From contig DATNQM010000022.1 of NCBI GenBank assembly GCA_036704045.1, forward strand, positions 372,001 to 436,000: a stretch of 64,000 nt of DNA, read 5' to 3'. The position numbers and the translations under genes are program-made. This DNA comes from Ancylothrix sp036704045. GTDB lineage: Bacteria > Cyanobacteriota > Cyanobacteriia > Cyanobacteriales > Oscillatoriaceae. Within the stretch, counting starts at the first letter, position 1. Each line of letters opens with the position of its first letter. Of this stretch, positions 25,668-33,512 are shown piece after piece. The notes beneath the pieces were generated by a model. The model ran no database searches, was not told where the DNA came from, and saw only the letters and a list, made by a program, of their open reading frames with translations.

Positions 25668-27140
25668 TTAACGTCCAAGCAACATAACGGCGCCGGTGCC
25701 TCCGAAGTATAAACCGATGACTGCACCGGCTAGTAACATTTGAGTGATCGGATCTGTAGATGGGGTGAGAATGGCTCCTAAAACTGTTCCTCCTAGTAAG
25801 ACGTAACGCCAGCCGCTTAGCATTTGTTTTGAGGAGACAATTCCGAGTAATCCTAGTAACATTTGGATGACTGGTATTTGAAAGGCTAGGCCGGTGCTGA
25901 GCATTAAAAGTAATACAAATTCAAAATATCGATCAATTGATAATAATTGTTCGACTACGCCTTCACCATAGTTGATTAAAAAGTTTAAGGCGGCGGGAAT
26001 AAGGGCTATATAAGAAAAGGCAAGTCCTGCTATAAATAAGATACTAGAACCAAAAACAATAGGTGCTAAAAATCTCCTTTCACGGCGCGTTAAGCCGGGG
26101 AGTACAAATTGTATGATTTGATAAAGTATGAATGGTGTGGCTAGTAATATGCCGGTGTAGGCGGCGGTTTTTACTGATACGAAAAAGTATTCGCCTGGGG
26201 CTATTTGAATAAATTTAACTTGTTGGGCCGGTATTTCTAAAAATTGGACGATGGGTTTAACGGCAAAAAAGCTTCCACCGGCTCCGATAACTACTGCTAA
26301 TAGTGAGTAAAATATTCTCTGGCGGAGTTCTTCGAGGTGGTCAAATAAAGACATTTCTACATCGTCGGGAATTTCGCTGAAATAATCATTTTCTGGGATT
26401 GTTGTAATGTCTTCGGATGGGCTGGGAGATGCTAGGGTAAGGGTGGCGGCTGATGCAGGGTTAATTATTTCTACAGGGTTTTCTTCGCTGGAATAACTCT
26501 CTAAGTTTGTAGGTTCTAAATAGCTATTTTCTAAGGCTTCTATGGTAGTTTGGCTAATGGCTGGTGGGATAATTTCTGGGAGTTTTTCTGTGGTTTCTTG
26601 GATAGTTTCTACGGCTGTATTTTGAATAGCAGAAATATTAGTTTGTGGGTTTAAATATTCTTCGGTTTCTTTAATTGTTTCTGGTATAACGTTATTTTCT
26701 GTATTTAATTCTTCTTTAATTTCCTTATATTCTAAGGCAAGGTTTTCATTGGTTAAAATAGGATTTTCTGGTGTAATAGGGTTTGCTTCTGTTTTGATAT
26801 CTGGGGTAATTAATGTCGGTGTTGTGGGCAAAGTTTGTGAGTTGTAAACTAAGACTTGTTCAAGGGCTACGCTGTTGATTAGTTCGCCTATTTTTGCTTG
26901 AATTTGAGTTTCTGTAATGAGAGTAGGATTATAATTTATTATAATCGATGCGGCGGTGCGATTGATGCGGGTGCCGGTGATGGAAGAAAGGCTATCTATC
27001 GATTTTTGTAGTCGTTCTGTGTAGTCTGGATCGTTGGAAATTAGAGGTATATTAAAACGAATTCGTCCGCGAATAGAGTGAACAATTTTATAGGGAATAT
27101 TAGGCAAAGATGGTGAGGAAAAATTGTAGTTGTTTGACAT
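25668..27140 (-). CDS. tatC: TatC fused to an N-terminal HMA_2-like domain
   Basis: 490 residues, about twice a normal TatC. Residues 263-490 are a full TatC, the core receptor of twin-arginine translocation: SLFDHLEELRQRIFYS start, FEIPAQQ-like first periplasmic loop, PGLTRRERR, FQIPVI and the last two membrane segments. Residues about 17-95 resemble the HMA_2 ferredoxin-like domain of cyanobacterial metal ATPase neighbours (KIVHSIRGRIRFNIP, YTERLQKSIDSLSSITGTRINR, SIIINYNP) but lack a CxxC metal site. An acidic Glu/Thr/Asn-rich linker of about 160 residues connects them. The reading frame is uninterrupted. tatC follows a solute-binding protein gene by 25 bases. Tat clients PetC and the Tat lipoprotein at 6288 are in the same window. 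Confidence 0.85.
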   Translation of the reverse strand: MSNNYNFSSPSLPNIPYKIVHSIRGRIRFNIPLISNDPDYTERLQKSIDSLSSITGTRINRTAASIIINYNPTLITETQIQAKIGELINSVALEQVLVYNSQTLPTTPTLITPDIKTEANPITPENPILTNENLALEYKEIKEELNTENNVIPETIKETEEYLNPQTNISAIQNTAVETIQETTEKLPEIIPPAISQTTIEALENSYLEPTNLESYSSEENPVEIINPASAATLTLASPSPSEDITTIPENDYFSEIPDDVEMSLFDHLEELRQRIFYSLLAVVIGAGGSFFAVKPIVQFLEIPAQQVKFIQIAPGEYFFVSVKTAAYTGILLATPFILYQIIQFVLPGLTRRERRFLAPIVFGSSILFIAGLAFSYIALIPAALNFLINYGEGVVEQLLSIDRYFEFVLLLMLSTGLAFQIPVIQMLLGLLGIVSSKQMLSGWRYVLLGGTVLGAILTPSTDPITQMLLAGAVIGLYFGGTGAVMLLGR

Positions 27141-27165
27141 AACTGAAAAGGTATTTTTTTAGTTT

Positions 27166-28119
27166 TTAAGGGTTTTGGGTAGCAGGAGAGGGGAGGTTAA
27201 AATTTTGGGGAGTGCTGAGGGTGTCTTGTGTTAGGGGTAAGCCCCAATATTGGAGCCGGTTTTCTAGCCATCCTTCTGCTTTCCAGGCTTGGATTGCATA
27301 GTTTACTTCTAAGCGTAAGTTAGCATATTGGAGCCCTTTTGGCATAACGATGCTGAGGGGTTCTGCTGTAAGTAATGTGGGTAAAATATGGTAGTCTGGG
27401 TTTTCTTGTACCCAACCGGCTAGGATGCTGGCATCACCGGCAAAGGCTGTGGCTTGTCCTTGTTCGATGAGGGTTTTGGCGTTTTGGTAGGAGTCGGTGC
27501 CGAGGAGTTTGGCTTTGGGGATAAAGTATTTGATGTTGGCGATGGTGTCGGAGTTGTTGAGGACGGCGATGGTTTGGTTAGTGATGTTTTGGAGGTTTTT
27601 GATGTTGGGATTTTTTGTGATGATGCCGGTGCCGTCTAGGTAGTAAGGTATGCTAAATTCTACTAGTCTGCCTCGTGTTTCTGTGGCGGTGACGCGGGCA
27701 ATTGTGAAGTTAACTTTTTCTTCTAAAATAACATTTAGCCGGTCTTTATTGGAAACGGGAATAAGTTCTACCGCATCGGGGTTGCCATAAATTTCTTCGG
27801 CAAGTTTGTGAGCAATATCTATTTCTAAACCTTGGAGAGTGCCGGTGTTATCTCGAAAGCCAAGAGGACGAATGTTGTCTTTGATGGCGATTTTGAGTTG
27901 AGTTGGTTTTTGCTTAAATGGGGTGCCGGTGGCGCTGAGAAAGGGATAAAAAGTTGTGAAAAGGCAAAGTAATAAGGTGAGGAAAAATAGGGTTTTAAAA
28001 CTAATTGATGAAAAGATGGTTTTTTTGATTTTTTGAGGTTTGGTTCTGCGGTGGATAAACCAAAATTTATTTAAAAAAGAGGGGTTTTTAAAGATAGCGT
28101 ATAAAAGTTTTTTTTTCAT
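27166..28119 (-). CDS. Family-3 extracellular solute-binding protein (amino-acid type)
   Basis: About 317 residues from the ATG at 28119. The frame is open further upstream to 28233, but that part overlaps the rplT coding region and its terminator, so it cannot be the real start. A basic N-terminus and a hydrophobic segment (about 35-52) form an uncleaved anchor or signal. The mature part matches the PBPb/SBP_bac_3 fold: LKIAIKDNIRPLGFRDNTGTLQGLEIDIAHKLAEEI, RLNVILEEKVNFTIARVTAT, TRGRLVEFSIPYY, and a second lobe with NQTIAVLNNSDT and TLIEQGQATAFAGD. It probably binds an amino acid or related ligand. No permease is adjacent; tatC follows 25 bases downstream. Confidence 0.85.
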   Translation of the reverse strand: MKKKLLYAIFKNPSFLNKFWFIHRRTKPQKIKKTIFSSISFKTLFFLTLLLCLFTTFYPFLSATGTPFKQKPTQLKIAIKDNIRPLGFRDNTGTLQGLEIDIAHKLAEEIYGNPDAVELIPVSNKDRLNVILEEKVNFTIARVTATETRGRLVEFSIPYYLDGTGIITKNPNIKNLQNITNQTIAVLNNSDTIANIKYFIPKAKLLGTDSYQNAKTLIEQGQATAFAGDASILAGWVQENPDYHILPTLLTAEPLSIVMPKGLQYANLRLEVNYAIQAWKAEGWLENRLQYWGLPLTQDTLSTPQNFNLPSPATQNP

Positions 28120-28127
28120 AGTAACGC

Positions 28128-28162
28128 TAATAAAAAATATTCCCAGACTTGTGCCTGGGAAC
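28128..28162 (-). terminator. Terminator of the rpmI-rplT operon
   Basis: On the minus strand, TCCCAGGC/GTCTGGGA forms a stem followed by ATTTTTTATT, 20 bases after the rplT stop. Confidence 0.75.
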
Positions 28163-28180
28163 GAGAGAAAGCCGAGAGTT

Positions 28181-28534
28181 TTATTTAGCTTGAGCGGCCA
28201 TTTCAACGACTTTGTTAAAGCTTTCTGCATCAAGAACTGCCAATTGAGCCAGCATTTTGCGGTTAAGTTGAATGTTGGCTTTTTTCAATTTACCGATGAG
28301 TTGGCTGTAGCTAATGCCGTGCTGGCGGGCTGCGGCATTAATACGGGTGATCCAGAGGCGACGAAAATCGCGTTTGCGACGTTTACGGTCGCGGTAGGCG
28401 TTGCGTAACGCCTTCATTACCTGCTGGTTGGCTGTGCGGAATAGTGTGGAGTGGCTGCCGCGAAATCCTTTTGCGATTTTAAGGATTTTATTGCGGCGTT
28501 TGCGGGCGACATTACCGCGTTTAACTCTGGTCAT
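28181..28534 (-). CDS. rplT: 50S ribosomal protein L20
   Basis: 117 residues, the usual length. MTRVKRGNVARKRRNKILK, GFRGSHSTLFRTANQQVMKAL, YRDRKRRKRDFRRLWI and RINAAARQHGISYSQLI are classic L20 blocks. It binds 23S rRNA early in 50S assembly and in many bacteria represses its own operon. It lies 19 bases after rpmI; infC is not adjacent here. Confidence 0.98.
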   Translation of the reverse strand: MTRVKRGNVARKRRNKILKIAKGFRGSHSTLFRTANQQVMKALRNAYRDRKRRKRDFRRLWITRINAAARQHGISYSQLIGKLKKANIQLNRKMLAQLAVLDAESFNKVVEMAAQAK

Positions 28535-28553
28535 GGGTGGGGTTCCTTAGATT

Positions 28554-28751
28554 TTACAAATAGGGAAGCATTCCGCGCACATTGCCGGCATCGCTATCAT
28601 CAACGAGGGCCATTTTGCCAAGGCTGCGTTTGCGTTCTGTGGTTTTGTGTTCGAGAAGGTGGCTTTTGAAGGCTTTCCGGCGCATGATTTTGCCGCTGCC
28701 GGTGGCTCTAAAGCGCTTGGCGGCTGCTTTGCGGGTTTTTAGTTTAGGCAT
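28554..28751 (-). CDS. rpmI: 50S ribosomal protein L35
   Basis: 65 residues, the usual length. MPKLKTRKAAAKRFRATGSGK, RKAFKSHLLEHKTTERKRSL and the terminal MLPYL are L35 signatures. First gene of an rpmI-rplT pair that diverges from the ABC-F gene at 28940. Confidence 0.98.
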   Translation of the reverse strand: MPKLKTRKAAAKRFRATGSGKIMRRKAFKSHLLEHKTTERKRSLGKMALVDDSDAGNVRGMLPYL

Positions 28752-28939
28752 GGCCTATTAATATTTAGACACAATTCCCTATCTTATCATGGATTACGTT
28801 TTTTGGCAAATGGATTAATTTGGGGCTGGTACGGAGGTTTGGATGAGAGAGGGCCGGTATCAGTCTCCTTAATTAGGGTAGGCTTATAAGATAATGGCCT
28901 GATTTTTTGATTTCCCAGAGTTTGGATGGAGTTTGGTTG

Positions 28940-30649
28940 ATGCTGAGATTAGAACATATTAGTAAGGTTTACCCCACCGGCGAAGTGCTTAAGGATGTGA
29001 ACTGGGAAGTCAAACCTGGGGATCGGATTGGTTTGGTGGGGGTTAATGGTGCGGGGAAATCTACTCAACTTAAGATTATTGCCGGTGAGGTGGAGCCTAG
29101 TTCGGGGGTGGTGATTCGACCGGCTAGTTTGCATATTGCTTATTTAACTCAAGAGTTTGAGGTTGATCCAACTCGAACTGTGCGTGAGGAGTTTTGGACG
29201 GTTTTTAAAGAGGCTAATGATGTTCAACACGGACTTGCACGAGTTCAGCGAGAAATGCAAACAGCAACTCCTGAAGAATTGGATAAATTGATTCACGAGT
29301 TGGATCGATATCAGCGGAAGTTTGAGGCTTTGGATGGGTATGGTTTGGATGCGCGAATTGAGAAAATTTTGCCGGAAATGGGGTTTGAACCGGAGGATGG
29401 CGACCGGCTGGTAAGCGCGTTTAGTGGCGGCTGGCAAATGCGGATGAGTTTAGGAAAAATTTTGCTACAAGAGCCAGATTTACTTTTGCTGGATGAACCG
29501 ACTAACCATTTAGATTTGGAGACGATTGAATGGTTAGAAAATTATTTAAAAGGGTTAATGATTCCGATGGTAATTGTGGCCCATGACCGGGCTTTTTTAG
29601 ACCGGCTTTGTACGCAAATTGTGGAAACGGAGAGGGGTGTTTCTACTACTTATTTAGGGAATTATTCGGCGTATTTGCAACAAAAAGCTGAGAATAAGGC
29701 GGCGCAGATGTCGGCCTATGAAAGGCAGCAAAAAGAGATAGAAACTCAGCAGGCTTTTGTGGAGCGTTTTCGGGCGAGTGCGACTCGGAGTACGCAGGCA
29801 AAAAGCCGGGAGAAGCAGTTAGATAAAATTGAGCGTATTGAGGCTCCAATTTCTGATGTGCGGACTTTGAAGTTTCGTTTTCCTGATCCTCCTCGGAGTG
29901 GTCGGGAGGTGGTTATTATTGAGGATTTGGTGCATTCTTATGATGATAAGATTTTGTTTTTGGGTGCGGAGTTGTTGATTGAAAGGGGCGACCGGGTGGC
30001 TTTTTTGGGGCCAAATGGTTGTGGTAAATCGACGCTTTTGCATTTGATTATGGGGATGGAAAAGCCGACGGATGGGACGATTAAGTTGGGGGATCATAAT
30101 GTGATTCCTTCGTATTTTGAGCAGAATCAGGCTGAGGCTTTGGATTTGAGTAAGACTGTTATGGATACGATCCATGATGAGGTTCCTGATTGGAAGAATG
30201 AGGAGGTAAGGACTCATTTAGGCCGGTTTTTGTTTGCTGGGGATATGGCGTTTAAGAAGGTGGAGGCGTTGAGTGGGGGTGAGAAGGCGCGGTTGGCTTT
30301 GGCTAAGATGCTTTTGAGGCCGGCAAATTTGTTGATTTTAGATGAGCCTACAAATCATTTGGATATTCCTGCTAAGGAGATGTTGGAGGAGGCTTTAAAG
30401 AGTTATGAGGGGACGGTGATTTTGGTTTCTCACGACCGATTTTTTATTTCGCAGGTTGCTAATAAGATTGTTGATGTTCGTGATGGTGAGTTGCGCTTAT
30501 ATCGGGGGGATTATCAGTATTATTTGGATAAGGTTGCTGAGGAGAAGGAGAAGGCTAAGTTAGATAAGATTGCGGCGGAAAAGGCTGCTAAGGCTGAGGC
30601 GAAACGGGTGGCGCAAAAGGAGAAGTTGAAGGGTAAAAAGGGTAAGTAA
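28940..30649 (+). CDS. ABC-F family ATPase (translation factor type)
   Basis: 569 residues from the ATG at 28940, which has GGAG eight bases upstream; the frame reaches a TTG at 28907, which is unlikely. Two nucleotide-binding domains without membrane segments: first Walker A GVNGAGKST (34-42) with signature FSGGW and LLLLDEPTNHLD; second GPNGCGKST with LSGGEKARLAL and LLILDEPTNHLD. The inter-domain P-site tRNA interaction linker is present (KAAQMSAYERQQKEIETQQAFVERF region), and a Lys/Ala-rich tail ends the protein. ABC-F proteins such as EttA and Uup bind the ribosomal E site and relieve stalled translation. A strong terminator follows. Confidence 0.92.
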   Translation: MLRLEHISKVYPTGEVLKDVNWEVKPGDRIGLVGVNGAGKSTQLKIIAGEVEPSSGVVIRPASLHIAYLTQEFEVDPTRTVREEFWTVFKEANDVQHGLARVQREMQTATPEELDKLIHELDRYQRKFEALDGYGLDARIEKILPEMGFEPEDGDRLVSAFSGGWQMRMSLGKILLQEPDLLLLDEPTNHLDLETIEWLENYLKGLMIPMVIVAHDRAFLDRLCTQIVETERGVSTTYLGNYSAYLQQKAENKAAQMSAYERQQKEIETQQAFVERFRASATRSTQAKSREKQLDKIERIEAPISDVRTLKFRFPDPPRSGREVVIIEDLVHSYDDKILFLGAELLIERGDRVAFLGPNGCGKSTLLHLIMGMEKPTDGTIKLGDHNVIPSYFEQNQAEALDLSKTVMDTIHDEVPDWKNEEVRTHLGRFLFAGDMAFKKVEALSGGEKARLALAKMLLRPANLLILDEPTNHLDIPAKEMLEEALKSYEGTVILVSHDRFFISQVANKIVDVRDGELRLYRGDYQYYLDKVAEEKEKAKLDKIAAEKAAKAEAKRVAQKEKLKGKKGK

Positions 30650-30673
30650 TTGTTGATTTTTTTAGATTGGTAA

Positions 30674-30698
30674 GGCTCGCTTTGGCGAGCTTTTTTTT
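30674..30698 (+). terminator. Rho-independent terminator
   Basis: GCTCGC/GCGAGC stem, TTTG loop, followed by eight T, 25 bases after the ABC-F stop. Confidence 0.9.
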
Positions 30699-30720
30699 GG
30701 GAATTTGAGGTTTTTTTTCA

Positions 30721-30760
30721 CACAGAGGTTACAGAGGGTCGCACAGAGGTCACAGAGGGG
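30721..30760. repeat. Tandem CACAGAGGTYACAGAGGG repeat
   Basis: Two copies of an approximately 18-base unit (30721-30739 and 30742-30759) separated by CG. It lies in the intergenic stretch 30699-30991, which also holds the gene relic at 30826-30967. Confidence 0.6.
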
Positions 30761-30825
30761 TTTTTTGTTTTGTTTTAGGGTGGATTTGGGAGGGGGGTGA
30801 GGAAGTTTTGTTGTATGATTAATAT

Positions 30826-30967
30826 TTGAAGATTTTTGAGTTTCGGTTATTAGATGAGTTGAAAAATTGGGTTGCTGATGGTGTTGAGTTTGTTGGTGTT
30901 TAAAGGCGCGTTGATGGGGGAGTTTGTGAGGGAGTTTGAGATTGTTTGGGTAAAGAAGATAAAATGA
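30826..30967 (+). pseudogene. Frameshifted relic of a small protein gene
   Basis: One frame reads LKIFEFRLLDELKNWVADGVEF and then VGV before a TAA at 30901-30903. An overlapping frame picks up at LVFKGALMGEFVREFE and ends in IVWVKKIK at a TGA (30965-30967). Together they would make a protein of about 48 residues with a natural-looking composition, broken by a single frameshift near 30890-30900 and lacking an ATG. It lies directly upstream of the HicB-like gene, where a partner gene would be expected, but it does not look like HicA. Family unknown. Confidence 0.4.
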
Positions 30968-30991
30968 GGGAATAAACTAGGAAAGAAAGAA

Positions 30992-31174
30992 ATGAAAAAT
31001 AAAGTTTTAACGGCAATTGTCCATAAGGAAGAGGATATGTATGTGGCAGAATGTCCAGAAGTGGGGACGGTAGATCAGGGGGGGACTATTGAGGAGGCGA
31101 TTGCTAATTTAAAAGAGGCAACTCGGCTTTATTTGGAGGTTTGTAGTGTGGAAGATGTCAGTCCGAGTTTGTGA
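30992..31174 (+). CDS. HicB-like antitoxin-family protein
   Basis: 60 residues with the partial RNase-H-like fold of the HicB family (KVLTAIVHKEEDMYVAECPEVG, VDQGGTIEEAIANLKEATRLYLE). The ATG has AGGAAAGAAAG upstream. No HicA toxin (small, with a conserved His in a double-stranded-RNA-binding-like fold) is visible on either side. After the TGA the same frame stays open for another 17 codons and reads QLLRLAQVSADEFIENL, which looks like a lost C-terminal segment, so the gene may be truncated by the stop. It may be an orphan antitoxin or a decaying locus. Confidence 0.7.
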   Translation: MKNKVLTAIVHKEEDMYVAECPEVGTVDQGGTIEEAIANLKEATRLYLEVCSVEDVSPSL

Positions 31175-31252
31175 CAGCTATTGAGGTTAGCACAAGTTAG
31201 TGCTGATGAGTTTATTGAGAATTTGTGAGGTGTGTTTATTTGGGGATAATTT

Positions 31253-31465
31253 CTATTCTGCACATATTAACCGGCTTTTTGGTTCGGGAATAGGTCGGCC
31301 TTTTTCTGTTGCTGTTTCTATCCATTCTTGCATGATGATTTCTACGTTTTGGAGTGCTTGTTGATAGGTTTCGTCATCAGCAGCACAGCCAGGAAGTTCT
31401 GGGACTTCGACGATAAATGCTTGGTCTTCTTGACTCCAGTAAATGTGTATTTTATAGAGTAGCAT
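31253..31465 (-). CDS. HicB-like antitoxin-family protein
   Basis: 70 residues of the type II toxin-antitoxin HicB family (DUF1902/UPF0150 type): YKIHIYWSQEDQAFIVEVPELPGC, DETYQQALQNVEIIMQEWIETA, GRPIPEP. The AFIVEVPELPGC block and the C-terminal GRPIPEP are typical. No HicA partner lies next to it. It faces the other HicB-like gene tail to tail, with about 78 bases between them. Likely an orphan antitoxin or a transcriptional regulator. Confidence 0.8.
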   Translation of the reverse strand: MLLYKIHIYWSQEDQAFIVEVPELPGCAADDETYQQALQNVEIIMQEWIETATEKGRPIPEPKSRLICAE

Positions 31466-31501
31466 CTTCTATACTGGTGATAATTTTACGCAGTGTCAGA
31501 G

Positions 31502-31604
31502 CGTAGGTTGGGTTGAGGAACAAAACCCAACTTAGATGATATGATTGCTCTTGGGTTAGGCTACGCCAACTATCACGGTACGCTGTCGCTCAACCTAACC
31601 TACG
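31502..31604. mobile_element. Miniature inverted-repeat element
   Basis: A 16-base terminal inverted repeat, CGTAGGTTGGGTTGAG at 31502-31517 and CTCAACCTAACCTACG at 31589-31604, with one mismatch, encloses about 70 bases with no ORF. This is the size and form of a MITE or a dispersed palindromic element. No clear target duplication is seen. It lies in the decayed region between a HicB-like gene and a broken secreted-protein gene. Confidence 0.65.
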
Positions 31605-31631
31605 GACTTATAATTTATCTGCCTAGAGAAG

Positions 31632-32120
31632 TCACCGCCCACTCTGTATGAGATGGAATTTTGTAAAGTGGTAACTATCGCTACCACAATTATTTCCTTT
31701 GGAACAACTGACATTAATGGTTAGGTTTTTCGCATTATTGACATTCACTAATAAGGGAGTGAGTATTCCCGGTATCCCTACCTGGCTCCTTACTAAATTT
31801 CCATCTACATAAACTTCTATTTTGGCAGGTGGTTTGTCTGAAGAATCAGCAACCCCATATTGTATGTCTAGGGATGCCGTACCACCTGGAAGGTTACAAC
31901 TCATACTCATACCGGTTGTTCTCAGAATACTGCTGTATCGCGCTTCGTCTATAGAAACATCTGTATTCCCCATTGAAAAATTACCCTGTCTCGTAGTACA
32001 TTGCAGCTTGGGCAAATAAGTAGAGCGCTGGGCTTGTGCTATTTGTGGGATAATTGCCCCTAACATCGCAGACAGCATCCCAACAGAAAGGCATCAGCTG
32101 AGTAAGCGGAATTTTTTCAC
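31632..32120 (-). pseudogene. Secreted protein gene with TGA inside the signal peptide
   Basis: The ORF from the ATG at 32078 encodes 148 residues: LSAMLGAIIPQIAQAQ, then a Cys-containing beta-rich domain (LQCTTRQGNF, MSMSCNLPGGTASLDIQYG, KIEVYVDGNLVRSQ, INVSCSKGNNC). In frame upstream, a GTG at 32120 with AGGA about eight bases before it starts V-KKFRLLS, then TGA (32094-32096), then CLSVG joining the ORF. The intact version would be a normal signal peptide (basic start, hydrophobic core, AQA cleavage). So the gene appears inactivated by one nonsense change. The alternative is reinitiation at 32078, giving a shorter, weaker signal. Family unknown. Confidence 0.55.
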
Positions 32121-32157
32121 GGAAATATCCTCAGAATAATTCACTCAATTACTATAA

Positions 32158-33402
32158 AGGAACACCGGCTCAGAACTCTGGAGACTCCTATCAGAAGAAT
32201 TAGGAGAAGAAATTAATAAATCCAATTTCAGAACAATCATTAAAAAAGTGGAATTTAACAATAACACCGGTCATGTAACAGTTAATACTCTCAACTTTTG
32301 GACTGAAACTAAACTAACACCGACGGGCACTGATCCATCCCAAAAAAAACCAACTGAACAACATTTAAGCCTAAGCGACGCACCGGAAATATTATCTTTT
32401 TACGGACGCGAAAACGAACTCAGCACCCTGCAAAACTGGATACTGGAAAAACACAGCCGGCTGATAGCAATATTAGGAATGAGGGGAATAGGAAAAACCA
32501 CCCTCGCTATCCAACTCATCGAACAAATAAAACCCCAATTTGATTACATCATTTATCGCAGTCTACGGTTTTCCCCCACCCCAGAAACAACCCTCACCAA
32601 CCTCCTGCAAATCTTCTCACCCCCAGAAATTCCTAACAACATCGAAACCCAACTTTCTCAACTCCTCGACTACCTGCGAAAATATCGCTGCTTTATCATT
32701 CTTGATGATGTGCAAATGCTATTCACCGCTGCACAACCGGCAGGAAACTATAAAACCGGCCTCGAAAATTATCAACGTTTTTTTCAACTCATCGCCGATG
32801 TTTCCCACAACAGTTGTCTGCTTTTGATTAGTTCGGAAAAACCACGAGAAATTACCAATTTTGAAAAAGAAAATAAACCTTGTCAGGCTTTAGTTTTAGG
32901 TAGTTTAGGTATTGCATCTAAAGAAATTTTAAAGGAACAAAATTTAACCGATGAGGAAAGCTGGGAAAGTTTAATTGATATTTATCAAGGAAACCCTCTT
33001 TGGTTACAGCAAACCGGCACCCTCATTAAAGACTTATGCGGCGGTAGATTAGGAGAGCTTTTGCAATTTGAAATACCGGTTATTTGTGAAGATTTGACAG
33101 CAATTTTAGATGATGTTTTTCAGCGTTTAACGGAAGAGGAAAAAGCTATGCTTTATCACATTGCCGGTGAAGGAGAGCCGGTTAGTTTGGGGCAAATTTT
33201 TAAGACAATGCAGGGTTCATCTACCGCATTATTTAACGTTATTTACTCGCTGAAAAGCCGGTTTTGGATTGAGGCAATTGAGCGGGATAAAATGACTTTT
33301 TTTGCAGTGGGTGCGGTTGTTAAAGAGTATTTGAAAATGCAGCAGTTAATGCTACCGGTTAAAACCGGCAGCTACATGAATAAAACCCCCTTCGGGGGTT
33401 AG
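32158..33402 (+). pseudogene. NB-ARC STAND ATPase, 5'-truncated remnant
   Basis: The ORF from a GTG at 32248 gives 384 residues with an NB-ARC-type STAND ATPase: FYGRENELSTLQNWI, Walker A GMRGIGKT, Walker B CFIILDDV and the NPLWLQQ winged-helix transition. The frame stays open back to 32158 and encodes GSELWRLLSEELGEEINKSNFR, the end of the N-terminal domain that precedes NB-ARC in many cyanobacterial STAND proteins, but no start codon exists for it. The 5' part has therefore been lost. The C-terminus (about 12 residues, ending KTPFGG) runs into a dispersed palindromic repeat, so no WD40 or other effector domain remains. Its full-length cousin is at 48632. Confidence 0.65.
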
Positions 33403-33512
33403 AGTGTTTGATATGTTTTTTAACCCCGGAGGGGTTTTTCCCATTCGTGTAGTTTTAACCGGCGGCTTTATGTGAAATGAATAAATTTTAAATTTTTAAC
33501 CCCGGAGGGTTT
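33384..33512. repeat. Cluster of AACCCC(C)-GGAGGGGTT palindromes
   Basis: Three short palindromes in about 130 bases: AACCCCC-TTC-GGGGGTT (33384-33400), AACCCC-GGA-GGGGTT (33422-33436) and AACCCC-GGAGGGTT (33498-33508), separated by pieces of GTTTTAACCGGC. The same unit appears once at 56338-56354. This is a dispersed repeat; each copy is followed by T residues and could also end transcripts. The first copy forms the 3' end of the truncated STAND gene. Confidence 0.7.

Noticed and set aside
28120..28233. Longer N-terminus of the family-3 binding protein
   Set aside because: The upstream part overlaps the rplT gene and its terminator; the ATG at 28119 is the only sensible start.
30992..31465. 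Complete HicAB toxin-antitoxin system
   Set aside because: Only HicB-like proteins are visible; no HicA-sized protein with the expected features is next to either.
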